DNA from: Rhodonellum psychrophilum GCM71 = DSM 17998
Lineage (GTDB): Bacteria; Bacteroidota; Bacteroidia; Cytophagales; Cyclobacteriaceae
Reading direction: 5' to 3'
Assembly (NCBI RefSeq): GCF_000381545.1
Contig: NZ_KB906673.1
Location: 186,001 to 250,000 of the forward strand
DNA: 64,000 nucleotides
Part shown: one piece after another, positions 1 through 8,286 of the stretch
Numbering within the stretch: the first letter of the stretch is position 1
How the letters are laid out: every line of letters starts with the position of its first letter
The notes under the pieces: generated by a model
Database searches by the model: none
What the model was told of the DNA's origin: nothing
Seen by the model: only the letters and a program-made list of their open reading frames with translations
Program-made: the position numbers and the translations under genes

Positions 1-50
1 GAAAAAAAACTTATTTATCATCTTCTATAACCCAAATTGAAAATAAATTC

Positions 51-602
51 ATGAAAATTGTAAATACACCCATAGAAGGTGTTGTTGAAATTTACCCAAG
101 TGTATTTGAAGACAATAGAGGTTATTTTTTTGAGTCCTTTCGCAAGGACCAATTGGAGAAAAACGGAATACCGACAAATTGGGTCCAAGAAAATCAATCT
201 TTTTCTAAGGCAGGTACGGTCCGAGGACTTCATTTTCAGCGGAAACCCTTTGCACAAGCCAAGTTGGTAAGGGTGATTCAGGGAAAGGTATTGGATATTG
301 GCGTGGATTTGAGAAAGGACTCAAAAACATTCGGAAAAGTTTTTTCAAAGATATTGGATACAAAAGACCACAACATGTTGCTTTTACCCGAGGGCTTTGC
401 GCATGGGTTTTCCGTTTTGGAAGACGCCGTCTTTTCCTACAAATGTTCTGAATATTACAACAAGGAATGCGAGGGGGGAATCCTATGGAATGATCCTGAA
501 TTGAATATTGACTGGATGGTTTCTTCACCGATTCTTTCCGAAAAAGACATGCAGTGGCCTACACTCGAAGCGTTCAGAAAGTTAAGTAAAGGAGGATTAT
601 AA
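51..602 (+). CDS. rfbC: dTDP-4-dehydrorhamnose 3,5-epimerase
   Basis: RmlC-type cupin of 183 residues, the usual family length. It epimerises C3 and C5 of dTDP-4-keto-6-deoxyglucose in dTDP-L-rhamnose synthesis, feeding cytosolic sugar nucleotides to surface polysaccharide. Visible hallmarks: FEDNRGYFFESF near residues 19-30, catalytic His61 in RGLHFQ, and the LPEGFAHGF strand near 120 followed by a Tyr-rich YKCSEYYN segment. The ATG at 51 fits the family N-terminus. Its TAA stop shares one base with the ATG of the next gene, so it is the first visible gene of a translationally coupled run, presumably continuing a polysaccharide cluster to the left of the window. Confidence 0.95.
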   Translation: MKIVNTPIEGVVEIYPSVFEDNRGYFFESFRKDQLEKNGIPTNWVQENQSFSKAGTVRGLHFQRKPFAQAKLVRVIQGKVLDIGVDLRKDSKTFGKVFSKILDTKDHNMLLLPEGFAHGFSVLEDAVFSYKCSEYYNKECEGGILWNDPELNIDWMVSSPILSEKDMQWPTLEAFRKLSKGGL

Positions 603-1351
603 TGGCATTCTTTGACTTATTCAAAAAAAGCAAAAAAGAAAATCAGGAATCTCTGGATATGAGTTGGCTGGAAGTGGACATGCATTCCCATCTGATTCCC
701 GGAATAGACGATGGATCCAAAACCTTGGAGGAATCCATTACCTTGATCAAAAGGTTGAAGGGGTACGGATATAGGAAGGTCATCACGACTCCCCATATCA
801 TGTCCGAGTTTTACAAAAACACTCCGGAAATCATCCAAATTGGTTTGTCAGAACTTAAACACACGCTATCTGAGGAGGGTGTGGACATAGAAATCCATGC
901 CGCTGCAGAGTACTATATGGATGAGATTTTTCTTGAAAAGGTTCAGGGAGGGCAAAAACTGTTGACGATTTCCAACAATTATGTGTTGGTGGAAACTGGG
1001 TTTATCAGTAAACCCCAAATGTTGCTTGAAATTCTTTTTGAGATGGAAATGCAGGGCTATAAACCGGTTCTTGCACATCCAGAGCGCTATCAATATTTGG
1101 TACAGGACAAAAAACTGGTCAGTGATCTGATCGATAGGGATATTTATTTTCAGATGAACCTGCTTTCTTTGACAGGGTTTTATTCCAAACAGATCAAGAC
1201 TTTTGCAGAACTGTTGATCGATGAAAAAAAGGTCAAATTACTTGGAACAGATTGTCACAACGAGCGTTATTTAGACATGCTCGAGACCTTGCCAAGAACC
1301 AAATATTTAGATAAGCTGAAGCAATTGGATTTGCTGAACCAGCAATTATGA
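602..1351 (+). CDS. PHP-domain tyrosine-protein phosphatase (CpsB/YwqE-like)
   Basis: 249-residue metal-dependent PHP phosphatase of the CpsB/YwqE/Wzb-replacement family, which removes phosphate from bacterial tyrosine kinases that control capsule polymerisation. Metal-ligand motifs are visible: DMHSHLIPGIDDGS near residue 27, TTPHIM near 61, HPERYQY near 160 and GTDCHN near 219. The first 20 residues are Lys-rich and precede the domain. It overlaps rfbC by one base and the next gene by four (ATGA), so all three are one operon. The context with sugar-nucleotide genes supports a polysaccharide-control role; the cognate tyrosine kinase is not in the window. Confidence 0.85.
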   Translation: MAFFDLFKKSKKENQESLDMSWLEVDMHSHLIPGIDDGSKTLEESITLIKRLKGYGYRKVITTPHIMSEFYKNTPEIIQIGLSELKHTLSEEGVDIEIHAAAEYYMDEIFLEKVQGGQKLLTISNNYVLVETGFISKPQMLLEILFEMEMQGYKPVLAHPERYQYLVQDKKLVSDLIDRDIYFQMNLLSLTGFYSKQIKTFAELLIDEKKVKLLGTDCHNERYLDMLETLPRTKYLDKLKQLDLLNQQL

Positions 1352-2316
1352 AAATTCTGATCACAGGAATCACGGGTTTTTTTGGCGCGTACCTGGCCAA
1401 GAAGTTTTCAGCCATAGGTGAAATCCATGGATTGAAAAGACCGAACAGTGATCTTCGACTTTTGGGGGGGCTGGTTGACCGGATCCATTGGACAGAAGGG
1501 GATGTCACCGATGTTCTTTCTTTAGAGGAAGCCTTTGTAGGAATAGATCTGATTATCCACTCGGCTGGATTGGTCAGTTTCAATCCTTCCGATGATAAAA
1601 ATTTGATGAAAGTCAATCTGGAAGGAACGACCAATGTGGTGAATGTCATGCTGGAAAAGGGTGTGAAAAAATTAATTCACATCAGTTCAGTTTCGGCTTT
1701 GGGAAAAACTCCCGATTTGGACATCTTGGACGAAGCACACAAATGGACGACTTCTCCCCTAAATACCTCCTATGCCATTTCCAAATATTTAGGGGAACTG
1801 GAGGTCTGGAGGGCTGCTCAAGAAGGGTTGGATGTTATCGTGGTCTTGCCTTCTGTATTGCTCGGGAAGATTTCCGACAGAAGTAAAAGTAATGGTCTAT
1901 ACGAACATGTATTGACGGGTGGCCATTATTATCCGGCAGGTTCCATCAATTTTTTGGATGTTAGGGATGCTGCCGAATTGATTTTTCAGCTTTATGAAAA
2001 AGCTGTTTGGGGCGAAAAGTTCATATTGAATCAGCAATCCCTATCCTACAAAAGTTTTTTTGATAAAATGGCAGGGGTATTTGGGAAAAATGCACCAGAA
2101 AAAAAAATCACACCTTCGATGCTCAAAATCCTATTGGCAGGGATTTGGCTTGGTAAAAAGCTAGGATTTACCAAGAGCGAATTAAACACCAAAACTTTAA
2201 ATCTTGCCCAAATCGGAGTTTTTATGGACAACCAGAAGGTCCAAAATCTGCTTCAGTTCCAATATACTCCGCTGGAAGAAACATTTGCTTGGGCGGTAGC
2301 GAACGAAAAAATCTAG
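1348..2316 (+). CDS. NAD-dependent epimerase/dehydratase (extended SDR)
   Basis: 322-residue extended short-chain dehydrogenase. The N-terminal Rossmann motif is TGITGFFGAYLAKKF (residues 6-20), the GDVTD acidic segment follows near 52, and the catalytic YAISK pair lies near 143-147 after ISSVSALG. Family members act on nucleotide sugars or related hydroxy substrates; the exact substrate cannot be read from sequence. The start overlaps the phosphatase stop in ATGA. Dihydroflavonol-reductase-like annotation would be equally usual for this family. No terminator is obvious downstream. Confidence 0.85.
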   Translation: MKILITGITGFFGAYLAKKFSAIGEIHGLKRPNSDLRLLGGLVDRIHWTEGDVTDVLSLEEAFVGIDLIIHSAGLVSFNPSDDKNLMKVNLEGTTNVVNVMLEKGVKKLIHISSVSALGKTPDLDILDEAHKWTTSPLNTSYAISKYLGELEVWRAAQEGLDVIVVLPSVLLGKISDRSKSNGLYEHVLTGGHYYPAGSINFLDVRDAAELIFQLYEKAVWGEKFILNQQSLSYKSFFDKMAGVFGKNAPEKKITPSMLKILLAGIWLGKKLGFTKSELNTKTLNLAQIGVFMDNQKVQNLLQFQYTPLEETFAWAVANEKI

Positions 2317-2469
2317 GACTTCGTTTTGATGAAAGGGTTGTTTTCAAATCTTTGGAAAACTGCCACATCAAGTTAAAATGCGAATCACCTTTAAGAATAA
2401 ATTAATCAATTTAAGATTTTGACCCACCATTATATTTGGTATCTTAATCGAGAATTAAAAAGAAAATCG

Positions 2470-3885
2470 ATGACCGGAGATTTTGAAAACGAATGGGAAA
2501 ACGATAAGGAATTAGTTGAGCGATTTGAAAACTCACTTAAGTCCAATTTGGATCTCTATTTTGAAGAAGAAGAACTAGAGGATATCATCCGTTTCTACTT
2601 TGACCAGCAAAAGTTCATGAAGGCACTCAAAGCCAGCAATCATGCACTGGAAAAATTCCCCTACAGTATTGAGATCAAGTTGATGAAAGGCCAATGCCTG
2701 ATCTTCAATGATGAGCTGGATGAAGGTTTGGAAATTCTGGAAAACATCAACAACCTTTCCCCCAACAATGAGGAAATCATATTGGCGCTGACCAATGCCA
2801 TGCTTTTGGCGGGCAACGTGAAGGAGGCCATATCCATCCTTGAGGATTTTCTCCCCTTGGCAGTGGATAAGGCTGAAATATTTTACTCGCTTGGCAATTT
2901 CTACAGGGCAGAAGACAACACCGAAAAAGCGCTGTATTATTACAAGGAATGTGTCAAAATGAAGATCAATCATGAAGACGCCTTGTTCCAGCTGGCCATG
3001 ATTACGGAGGAAGAAGGCTCATTTGATGAAATCCTTCAGTTTTATCAAGAATTCATAGACCAAGATCCTTACAGTGCCGGTGCTTGGTATAATCTGGGCG
3101 TGGTATACAATCGATTGGGCCGATTTGAAGAAGCCATTAAAGCCTATGATTATGCACTGATCATCGATGATTCATTTTCTTCTGCATATTTCAACCTGGG
3201 CAATGCGTACATGAACACCCAAGAGTTTGAGTTGGCACTTGAAGCCTACCAAAACACGATCAATTGCGAGGGAATAAATTCCGAGAATTGTTGTTACATG
3301 GCAGCGGCATACGAAAAACTCGACCAGATTGATCAGGCTTTCAAATATTTTAAGAAATCTGCCAAATTAGATCCCGAATATGAGGATGCTTGGTTTGGAT
3401 TGGGAATGTGCATGCTCAAAAGAGATAAGTTTTTTGAATCCATCCATTATTTCAAAAAGGCCATCAAACTTTCCAACGAAAATGCCAATTTTTGGGTAGG
3501 ATTGGCAGACGCCGAATATAATCTTGGAAACCTTCAGGCCAGTGCGGAAGCCTACGAGGAAGCCATCAACCTGGAGCCGGGTATTTTGGAGACCTATGTA
3601 AATCTTTCTATTATTTATTTTGATCAAAATAGGTTTGAGGAGGCAATTGATGTCATCAATGAAGGGCTTGAAGAGTTACCAGAGGAGGCTGAATTCTATT
3701 ATCGATTGGTGGTTTTCCATATCAAAATCGGTAAATACAAAGAAGCCTTTACAAATCTGGAAAATGCATTAACTTTGGACTTTGAAAAACACACCCTGCT
3801 GTATGAATTGATGCCAGAAATCAAACATCAAAAGGCCATTTTCAAAATCATTACTCAATTTAAGGATAGCTCTAAGAAAGCTTGA
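2470..3885 (+). CDS. tetratricopeptide-repeat protein
   Basis: 471-residue protein made almost entirely of TPR helices, with repeats recognisable by A-x-x-x-Y/F-x-x-A-L/I patterns roughly every 34 residues (for example AWYNLGVVYNRLGRFEEAI and AYFNLGNAYMNTQEFELAL). No signal peptide or membrane segment is visible, so a cytosolic scaffold is likely. I start it at the ATG at 2470; an in-frame TTG at 2419 would add 17 poorly conserved-looking residues. Many Bacteroidota encode a similar acidic TPR protein just upstream of the ComA-like gene that follows 34 bases later. Partner unknown. Confidence 0.8.
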   Translation: MTGDFENEWENDKELVERFENSLKSNLDLYFEEEELEDIIRFYFDQQKFMKALKASNHALEKFPYSIEIKLMKGQCLIFNDELDEGLEILENINNLSPNNEEIILALTNAMLLAGNVKEAISILEDFLPLAVDKAEIFYSLGNFYRAEDNTEKALYYYKECVKMKINHEDALFQLAMITEEEGSFDEILQFYQEFIDQDPYSAGAWYNLGVVYNRLGRFEEAIKAYDYALIIDDSFSSAYFNLGNAYMNTQEFELALEAYQNTINCEGINSENCCYMAAAYEKLDQIDQAFKYFKKSAKLDPEYEDAWFGLGMCMLKRDKFFESIHYFKKAIKLSNENANFWVGLADAEYNLGNLQASAEAYEEAINLEPGILETYVNLSIIYFDQNRFEEAIDVINEGLEELPEEAEFYYRLVVFHIKIGKYKEAFTNLENALTLDFEKHTLLYELMPEIKHQKAIFKIITQFKDSSKKA

Positions 3886-3919
3886 TTTTAAACCTTATTT
3901 ACCCGAAAATTTTAAAATA

Positions 3920-4690
3920 ATGAATTACGTACTCAATAACATTCCTGTACGTACAGAGAAACCGCGTGCCTCTGGCCTAACGATGGTCATGGACAAGGGC
4001 CTCAGTATCCGAGAAGTTGAAGATTTTATAAGTGCCAATAGTGATTTTGTGGATATTGTTAAATTAGGGTGGGCGACATCTTATTTGACAAAAAATCTTG
4101 CTCAAAAAATCAATCTTTATCAAGATGCAGGGATTCCCGTGTATTTGGGTGGAACCTTGTTTGAAGCATTTGTCATCCGCGACCAATTTGACGATTACAG
4201 AAAGGTCGTTCAAGAATTTAACCTGAGTTTTGTGGAGGTTTCGGATGGATCCATCACGCTTTCGCACGAAAAAAAATGCGATTACATCAAATTGCTCTCT
4301 AAAGAGGTGACGGTTCTTTCCGAAGTTGGATCAAAGGATGCAGCAAAGATTATCCCTCCCTACAAATGGATCGAACAGATGCAAAAAGAACTCGATGCGG
4401 GTTCTTGGAAAGTCATCGGAGAAGCCCGAGAAGGTGGAAATGTCGGTTTATTTAGGGATTCAGGAGAGGTCAGACAAGGTCTTGTTGAGGAAATCCTGAC
4501 CAAAATCCCAGAAGAAAAAATCATTTGGGAGGCTCCCCAAAAAGAACAGCAAGTTTGGTTTGTCAAACTTTTGGGAGCAAATGTCAATCTTGGAAACATT
4601 GCCCCAAATGAACTGATCCCACTTGAAACAATCCGACTGGGATTAAGAGGGGATACTTTCGACCACTTTTTGGGAGATCTAAAACTCTAA
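3920..4690 (+). CDS. phosphosulfolactate synthase-like protein (ComA family)
   Basis: 256-residue TIM-barrel protein of the ComA family, which adds sulfite to phosphoenolpyruvate to give (2R)-phospho-3-sulfolactate. Recognisable segments: TMVMDKGLS near 21, FVDIVKLGWAT near 44, YLGGTLFEA near 73, VSDGSI near 106, EAREGGNVGLF near 168 and the C-terminal LRGDTF. In methanogens this starts coenzyme M synthesis together with ComB and ComC; neither partner is visible here. Bacteroidota commonly carry this gene, possibly in sulfonate or sulfonolipid metabolism, which is inference. A strong terminator follows. Confidence 0.82.
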   Translation: MNYVLNNIPVRTEKPRASGLTMVMDKGLSIREVEDFISANSDFVDIVKLGWATSYLTKNLAQKINLYQDAGIPVYLGGTLFEAFVIRDQFDDYRKVVQEFNLSFVEVSDGSITLSHEKKCDYIKLLSKEVTVLSEVGSKDAAKIIPPYKWIEQMQKELDAGSWKVIGEAREGGNVGLFRDSGEVRQGLVEEILTKIPEEKIIWEAPQKEQQVWFVKLLGANVNLGNIAPNELIPLETIRLGLRGDTFDHFLGDLKL

Positions 4691-4695
4691 ACGTT

Positions 4696-4730
4696 AAGGG
4701 ACTGCCTCATTTAAAAAGGCAGTCCCTTTT
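4696..4730 (+). terminator. rho-independent terminator after the ComA-like gene
   Basis: A 12-bp perfect stem (AAGGGACTGCCT at 4696-4707 with its complement at 4717-4728), a 9-base loop and a short T run. It separates the ComA-like gene from the DUF368 gene that begins 13 bases later. Confidence 0.85.
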
Positions 4731-4742
4731 GTGTTAAAATCG

Positions 4743-5678
4743 ATGAAAAATCTTAAAGATTACATCCTGACTTACCTTAAAGGGATGTCTATGGGAGCAG
4801 CAGATATTGTGCCTGGGGTTTCCGGGGGCTCTATTGCTTTGATTACCGGTATTTATGAAGATTTGCTAGAGAGCATCAATTCCATAAACAAAGAAGCCCT
4901 GAAACTTCTTTTCAAATTCCAATGGAAGTCTCTATGGGAACATATCAATGGAAGTTTCCTCTTTACGCTGTTGTTTGGGATTTTGACCAGCATCTTTACG
5001 CTTTCAAAATTGATTTCATATTTGTTGGAATACCATCCCATTCCCGTGTGGTCATTTTTCTGCGGGTTGATTCTCGTCTCCGCGGTGGTAATTTTGAGGG
5101 ATATCAAACGCTGGACGATTGGAGTAGTTTTGGCCATTCTGATCGGTGCCGGGTTGGCATTCTGGATCACGGGTCTTCCGCCGATGAGTTCTCCTGATAC
5201 GCTATGGTTTACTTTCGTTGCTGGTGCGATCGCAATTTGTGCCATGATATTGCCCGGGATTTCTGGTAGCTTTCTGCTCTTGATCATGGGGCAGTATGAG
5301 CGGATCCTTGCTGCGGTGGCCGAAAAAGACATTCTTGTATTGGGCCTTTTTGCAGCGGGATGTATTGTGGGAATCCTGTCCTTCAGTAGGTTGATCACTT
5401 GGTTGTTGAAAAACCACCACGCCATCACCATCGGTTTATTGTCAGGATTTATGCTGGGGTCGATCAATAAAATATGGCCGTGGAAAAAAGTGCTGTCTTA
5501 TACGGTTTCCTCCAAAGGGATTCAAAAACCCTTTATGACGGAAAATATTCTTCCGCACCATTACTTATCTGTAACGGGTCAGGAATCTTTATTTTTAATT
5601 GCCATCTTGTCCTTTTTATTTGGAATCCTTTTGGTCATCGGAATTGAAAAGGGAGCAAATTATATGAAAATAAGATGA
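4743..5678 (+). CDS. DUF368 membrane protein, probable polyprenyl-phosphate transporter
   Basis: 311-residue polytopic membrane protein with about 8-9 hydrophobic segments and the DUF368 signatures GMSMGAADIVPGVSGGSIAL (near residue 15) and MILPGISGSFLLLIMGQY (near 160), two inverted copies of a P-G-x-S-G motif. DUF368 proteins (PopT) were recently shown to return undecaprenyl phosphate across the membrane, serving peptidoglycan and surface glycan synthesis. ATG at 4743 is preferred; a GTG four codons earlier lies against the upstream terminator. Its end overlaps aroE by four bases, so it heads a coupled operon. Confidence 0.87.
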   Translation: MKNLKDYILTYLKGMSMGAADIVPGVSGGSIALITGIYEDLLESINSINKEALKLLFKFQWKSLWEHINGSFLFTLLFGILTSIFTLSKLISYLLEYHPIPVWSFFCGLILVSAVVILRDIKRWTIGVVLAILIGAGLAFWITGLPPMSSPDTLWFTFVAGAIAICAMILPGISGSFLLLIMGQYERILAAVAEKDILVLGLFAAGCIVGILSFSRLITWLLKNHHAITIGLLSGFMLGSINKIWPWKKVLSYTVSSKGIQKPFMTENILPHHYLSVTGQESLFLIAILSFLFGILLVIGIEKGANYMKIR

Positions 5679-6415
5679 GGAAATTTGGACTTATTGGTTT
5701 TCCACTCACCCATTCTTTTTCCAAGAAGTATTTTACTTCCAAATTCGAGAAAGAGGGCCTTACAGATTGCCAATACGATTTGTTTGAAATTGAACACGAA
5801 TCCCTTTTCCCAAGTATAATCGGGCAAAATCCGGAATTAGAGGGAATAAATGTGACCATTCCCTATAAAGAGAAAATAATCCCTTTCCTCGATGCCTTGG
5901 ACCCGGCTTGTGCAGAAATTGGCGCGGTCAATTGTATTCGGATCAAAGAAGGAAAGCTTACGGGATTCAACACGGATTATATTGGGTTCAAACAATCCTT
6001 AGAACAATGGTTGGGCAATGAGAAGCCAAAAGCCCTCGTATTGGGCACTGGCGGTGCTTCTAAGGCTGTGGTGCAAGCCTTAAACGACTTGGGTATGGAA
6101 TTCTTGATGGTTTCCAGAAATGACACCAAAAACCCCAACCTGATCAGTTACGAGGTTTTGGCTCAAGAAGAAGATATTTTGAAAAACCATCACTTGATCA
6201 TCAATACGACTCCAGTGGGAACCTATCCCAACACGGAGGAAATGCCCAAAATCAATGTGGATTGGATAACGAGTCAACACAAAGTCTACGACTTGGTTTA
6301 TAATCCCGAAAAAACCTTTTTGATGCGGTCCTTGGAGGCCCGTGGTGCAGTTGTGAAAAATGGATTGGAAATGCTTCATCTTCAAGCCGAAGCGGCTTGG
6401 AAAATTTGGAACTGA
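5675..6415 (+). CDS. aroE: shikimate dehydrogenase
   Basis: 246-residue NADP-dependent reductase of 3-dehydroshikimate in aromatic amino-acid synthesis, slightly short for the family, as is common in Bacteroidota. Substrate site: HSFSK near residue 13, NVTIPYKEK with catalytic Lys65, and FNTDYIGF with Asp101. Nucleotide site: VLGTGGASKAV near 123. The NTTPVGTYP segment near 188 is also typical. It overlaps the DUF368 gene in ATGA and is followed 22 bases later by a PLP decarboxylase, suggesting one transcript. Confidence 0.95.
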   Translation: MRKFGLIGFPLTHSFSKKYFTSKFEKEGLTDCQYDLFEIEHESLFPSIIGQNPELEGINVTIPYKEKIIPFLDALDPACAEIGAVNCIRIKEGKLTGFNTDYIGFKQSLEQWLGNEKPKALVLGTGGASKAVVQALNDLGMEFLMVSRNDTKNPNLISYEVLAQEEDILKNHHLIINTTPVGTYPNTEEMPKINVDWITSQHKVYDLVYNPEKTFLMRSLEARGAVVKNGLEMLHLQAEAAWKIWN

Positions 6416-6437
6416 TTTCACCATTTATTCAACTATC

Positions 6438-7694
6438 ATGTATTGGAAAAAATTATCACACGAGCAGATCAAAGAAACCGTATTCAAATCCATTGAGGAA
6501 AATCTTGATTATCGAGGAGAGCATCCCATATTGGGCATTCCCGGCACCTATCTCGACACGACAGAATTCTATCCTGATGCACCGTTCCTAAAGGATGCGC
6601 CTTATATGTCGGCCATGGTCAGCAATCCCAACCATATTGGGGTCCATACCCTAAGCGAAGAATCCGTTTTAGAGGTTTTTCAGGGGACACAGAAAATCGA
6701 ACGAGCGCTGATCAAATTGGTCGCTGAAGAGATTTTCAATGGAAACCCTGGAGAACAAGATGGATATGTGGCGACAGGAGGAACTGAGGCCAACATTGAG
6801 GCAATGTGGATCTACCGAAACTTCTTCATCAAGGAATATGAGGCAAGAATTGGTGAAATAGCAGTGGTCTATTCTGAGGATTCACACTACTCCATGCCCA
6901 AGGGTGCAAATATCCTGAACCTTTCAAGTATAATTCTGAAAGTTGATCCAGAGTCTAGGGAGATTTTATGGGCAGCATTGGGGGAGCAAATCACAAAAGC
7001 CCGAAATGAAGGCGTCAAGTTTTTCATCGTCATCGCCAATCTTTCTACCACAATGTTTGGGTCTGTAGATGATATCGATATGTTGGGAGATTATTTTTCC
7101 AACCAGAATGTGCCGTTTAAGATTCACGTAGACGCAGCATACGGCGGATTTATCTACCCATTTACCAACCCCACGAGTAGATTTACTTTCCAGAATCCTT
7201 ACCTGAGCTCCATTACAGCTGACGGTCACAAAATGCTTCAGACCCCTTACGGAACCGGACTTTTTTTGGTAAGGAAAGGATTGATTGAATACGTGAAGAC
7301 CGAAGAGGCTCAATATATCCCTGGAAAGGATTACACCATAAGCGGCAGTCGATCCGGTGCCAACGCGATTTCAATGTGGATGATATTGCAAATCCACGGC
7401 TCAGAAGGCTGGAAGTATAAAATGGAAAGTCTTTGTGACAAGACTGAAAGAATTTGCAAAAAACTAGAGGGAATGAGTGTGGTTTATTTCAGGAACCCAC
7501 ACCTCAACATCATTGCGATAGAGGCCCAATATATTTCCAAAAAACTGGCCCATAAGTATCAATTGGTTGCAGATTCGTATGAATTTGATCCAAAATGGTT
7601 CAAAATCGTGGTGATGCCACATGTAAAGCAAGGGACAGTTGATACCTTCTTGATGGAAGTCGAGGCGGAATTGAAAGGGTCCAAAATAGGATAA
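6438..7694 (+). CDS. PLP-dependent group II decarboxylase
   Basis: 418-residue fold-type I PLP enzyme of the glutamate/tyrosine/aspartate (MfnA-like) decarboxylase group. Motifs: ATGGTEANIEAMW near 112, the cofactor-stacking His in SEDSHYS near 152, HVDAAYGGF near 232 carrying the PLP-nitrogen Asp, and the Schiff-base Lys265 in DGHKM. The substrate cannot be assigned; panD elsewhere in the window makes a beta-alanine role less needed. The ATG at 6438 gives a normal N-terminus. Co-directional with aroE after 22 bases and closed by a terminator. Confidence 0.85.
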   Translation: MYWKKLSHEQIKETVFKSIEENLDYRGEHPILGIPGTYLDTTEFYPDAPFLKDAPYMSAMVSNPNHIGVHTLSEESVLEVFQGTQKIERALIKLVAEEIFNGNPGEQDGYVATGGTEANIEAMWIYRNFFIKEYEARIGEIAVVYSEDSHYSMPKGANILNLSSIILKVDPESREILWAALGEQITKARNEGVKFFIVIANLSTTMFGSVDDIDMLGDYFSNQNVPFKIHVDAAYGGFIYPFTNPTSRFTFQNPYLSSITADGHKMLQTPYGTGLFLVRKGLIEYVKTEEAQYIPGKDYTISGSRSGANAISMWMILQIHGSEGWKYKMESLCDKTERICKKLEGMSVVYFRNPHLNIIAIEAQYISKKLAHKYQLVADSYEFDPKWFKIVVMPHVKQGTVDTFLMEVEAELKGSKIG

Positions 7695-7724
7695 ACAAGC
7701 TTTCATAACAAACCATTAGATTAT

Positions 7725-7772
7725 AAAAAACCACCTTATGCCTCACAAATCGGGCTTGATGGTGGTTTTTTT
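7725..7772 (+). terminator. terminator after the PLP decarboxylase
   Basis: AAAAAACCACC at 7725-7735 pairs with GGTGGTTTTTT at 7761-7771; a small GCC/GGC inner stem sits in the 25-base loop. The T run gives a canonical rho-independent end, and the A run suggests it may work in both directions. Confidence 0.8.
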
Positions 7773-7899
7773 ATTCTGGGAAAGTGAAAATAGAGAAGGA
7801 GAAAAGACCCATGGTTTCATTTGGCAGATCGTGTTGAGAATTTTTTTGGGGTTGCGCTCTGACTCTCCGTTTTGTATTGGGGAAGTGTTTTGATGATGC

Positions 7900-8074
7900 A
7901 ACCCGTGTTACGCATTACCAATCCCATTCCAGTCTGAAATTGCTAAAATTATCAATCAGTCAGTTGATTACTGTTCTTGTCTTCCTCCTATCGTTATTAC
8001 TCTTTATTCTCCCAATAGGTGGACTTTTATGCAATTTCAAGTCCGATTAAGAATCCTAATGCATACGCTAGGCA
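7900..8074 (+). repeat. 169-bp MITE-like repeat, copy R1 (degenerate)
   Basis: Left end AACCCGTGTTACGCATTACC and right end CCTAATGCATACGCTAGGCA match the ends of the better copies with several changes. The interior keeps the CTCCCAATAGG arm of the inner inverted repeat. It is about 6 bp longer than the others and is the most diverged copy, consistent with an old insertion. Confidence 0.6.
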
Positions 8075-8286
8075 TGAATTGTAAGCCATGCGTCCAATTC
8101 ATGCCTATATATTTAATTCCGAATGTGAATTTGTGAACTTCACACCCACCCAAAATTTTTCTCGCTGAAAATCACATTTTTAAGCTTGTGTTTTTGATAT
8201 TGAATTTTTATTTCTTTTCATAAAATGGAAATCCAAATTATAATTTTTTAACTTATTCCTACCTAACTATTTTATCAGCTCGTCCC

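Larger units (their letters stand above)
7695..8286. other. 592-bp intergenic region
   Basis: Contains a terminator (7725-7772), a degenerate copy of the 169-bp repeat (7900-8074) and an AT-rich leader before the PhoH gene. No open reading frame with coding character was seen. Confidence 0.7.

Noticed and set aside
4853-5467. 204-codon open frame antisense to the DUF368 gene
   Set aside because: Lies wholly inside a well-supported membrane-protein gene and gives no recognisable protein; a shadow frame.
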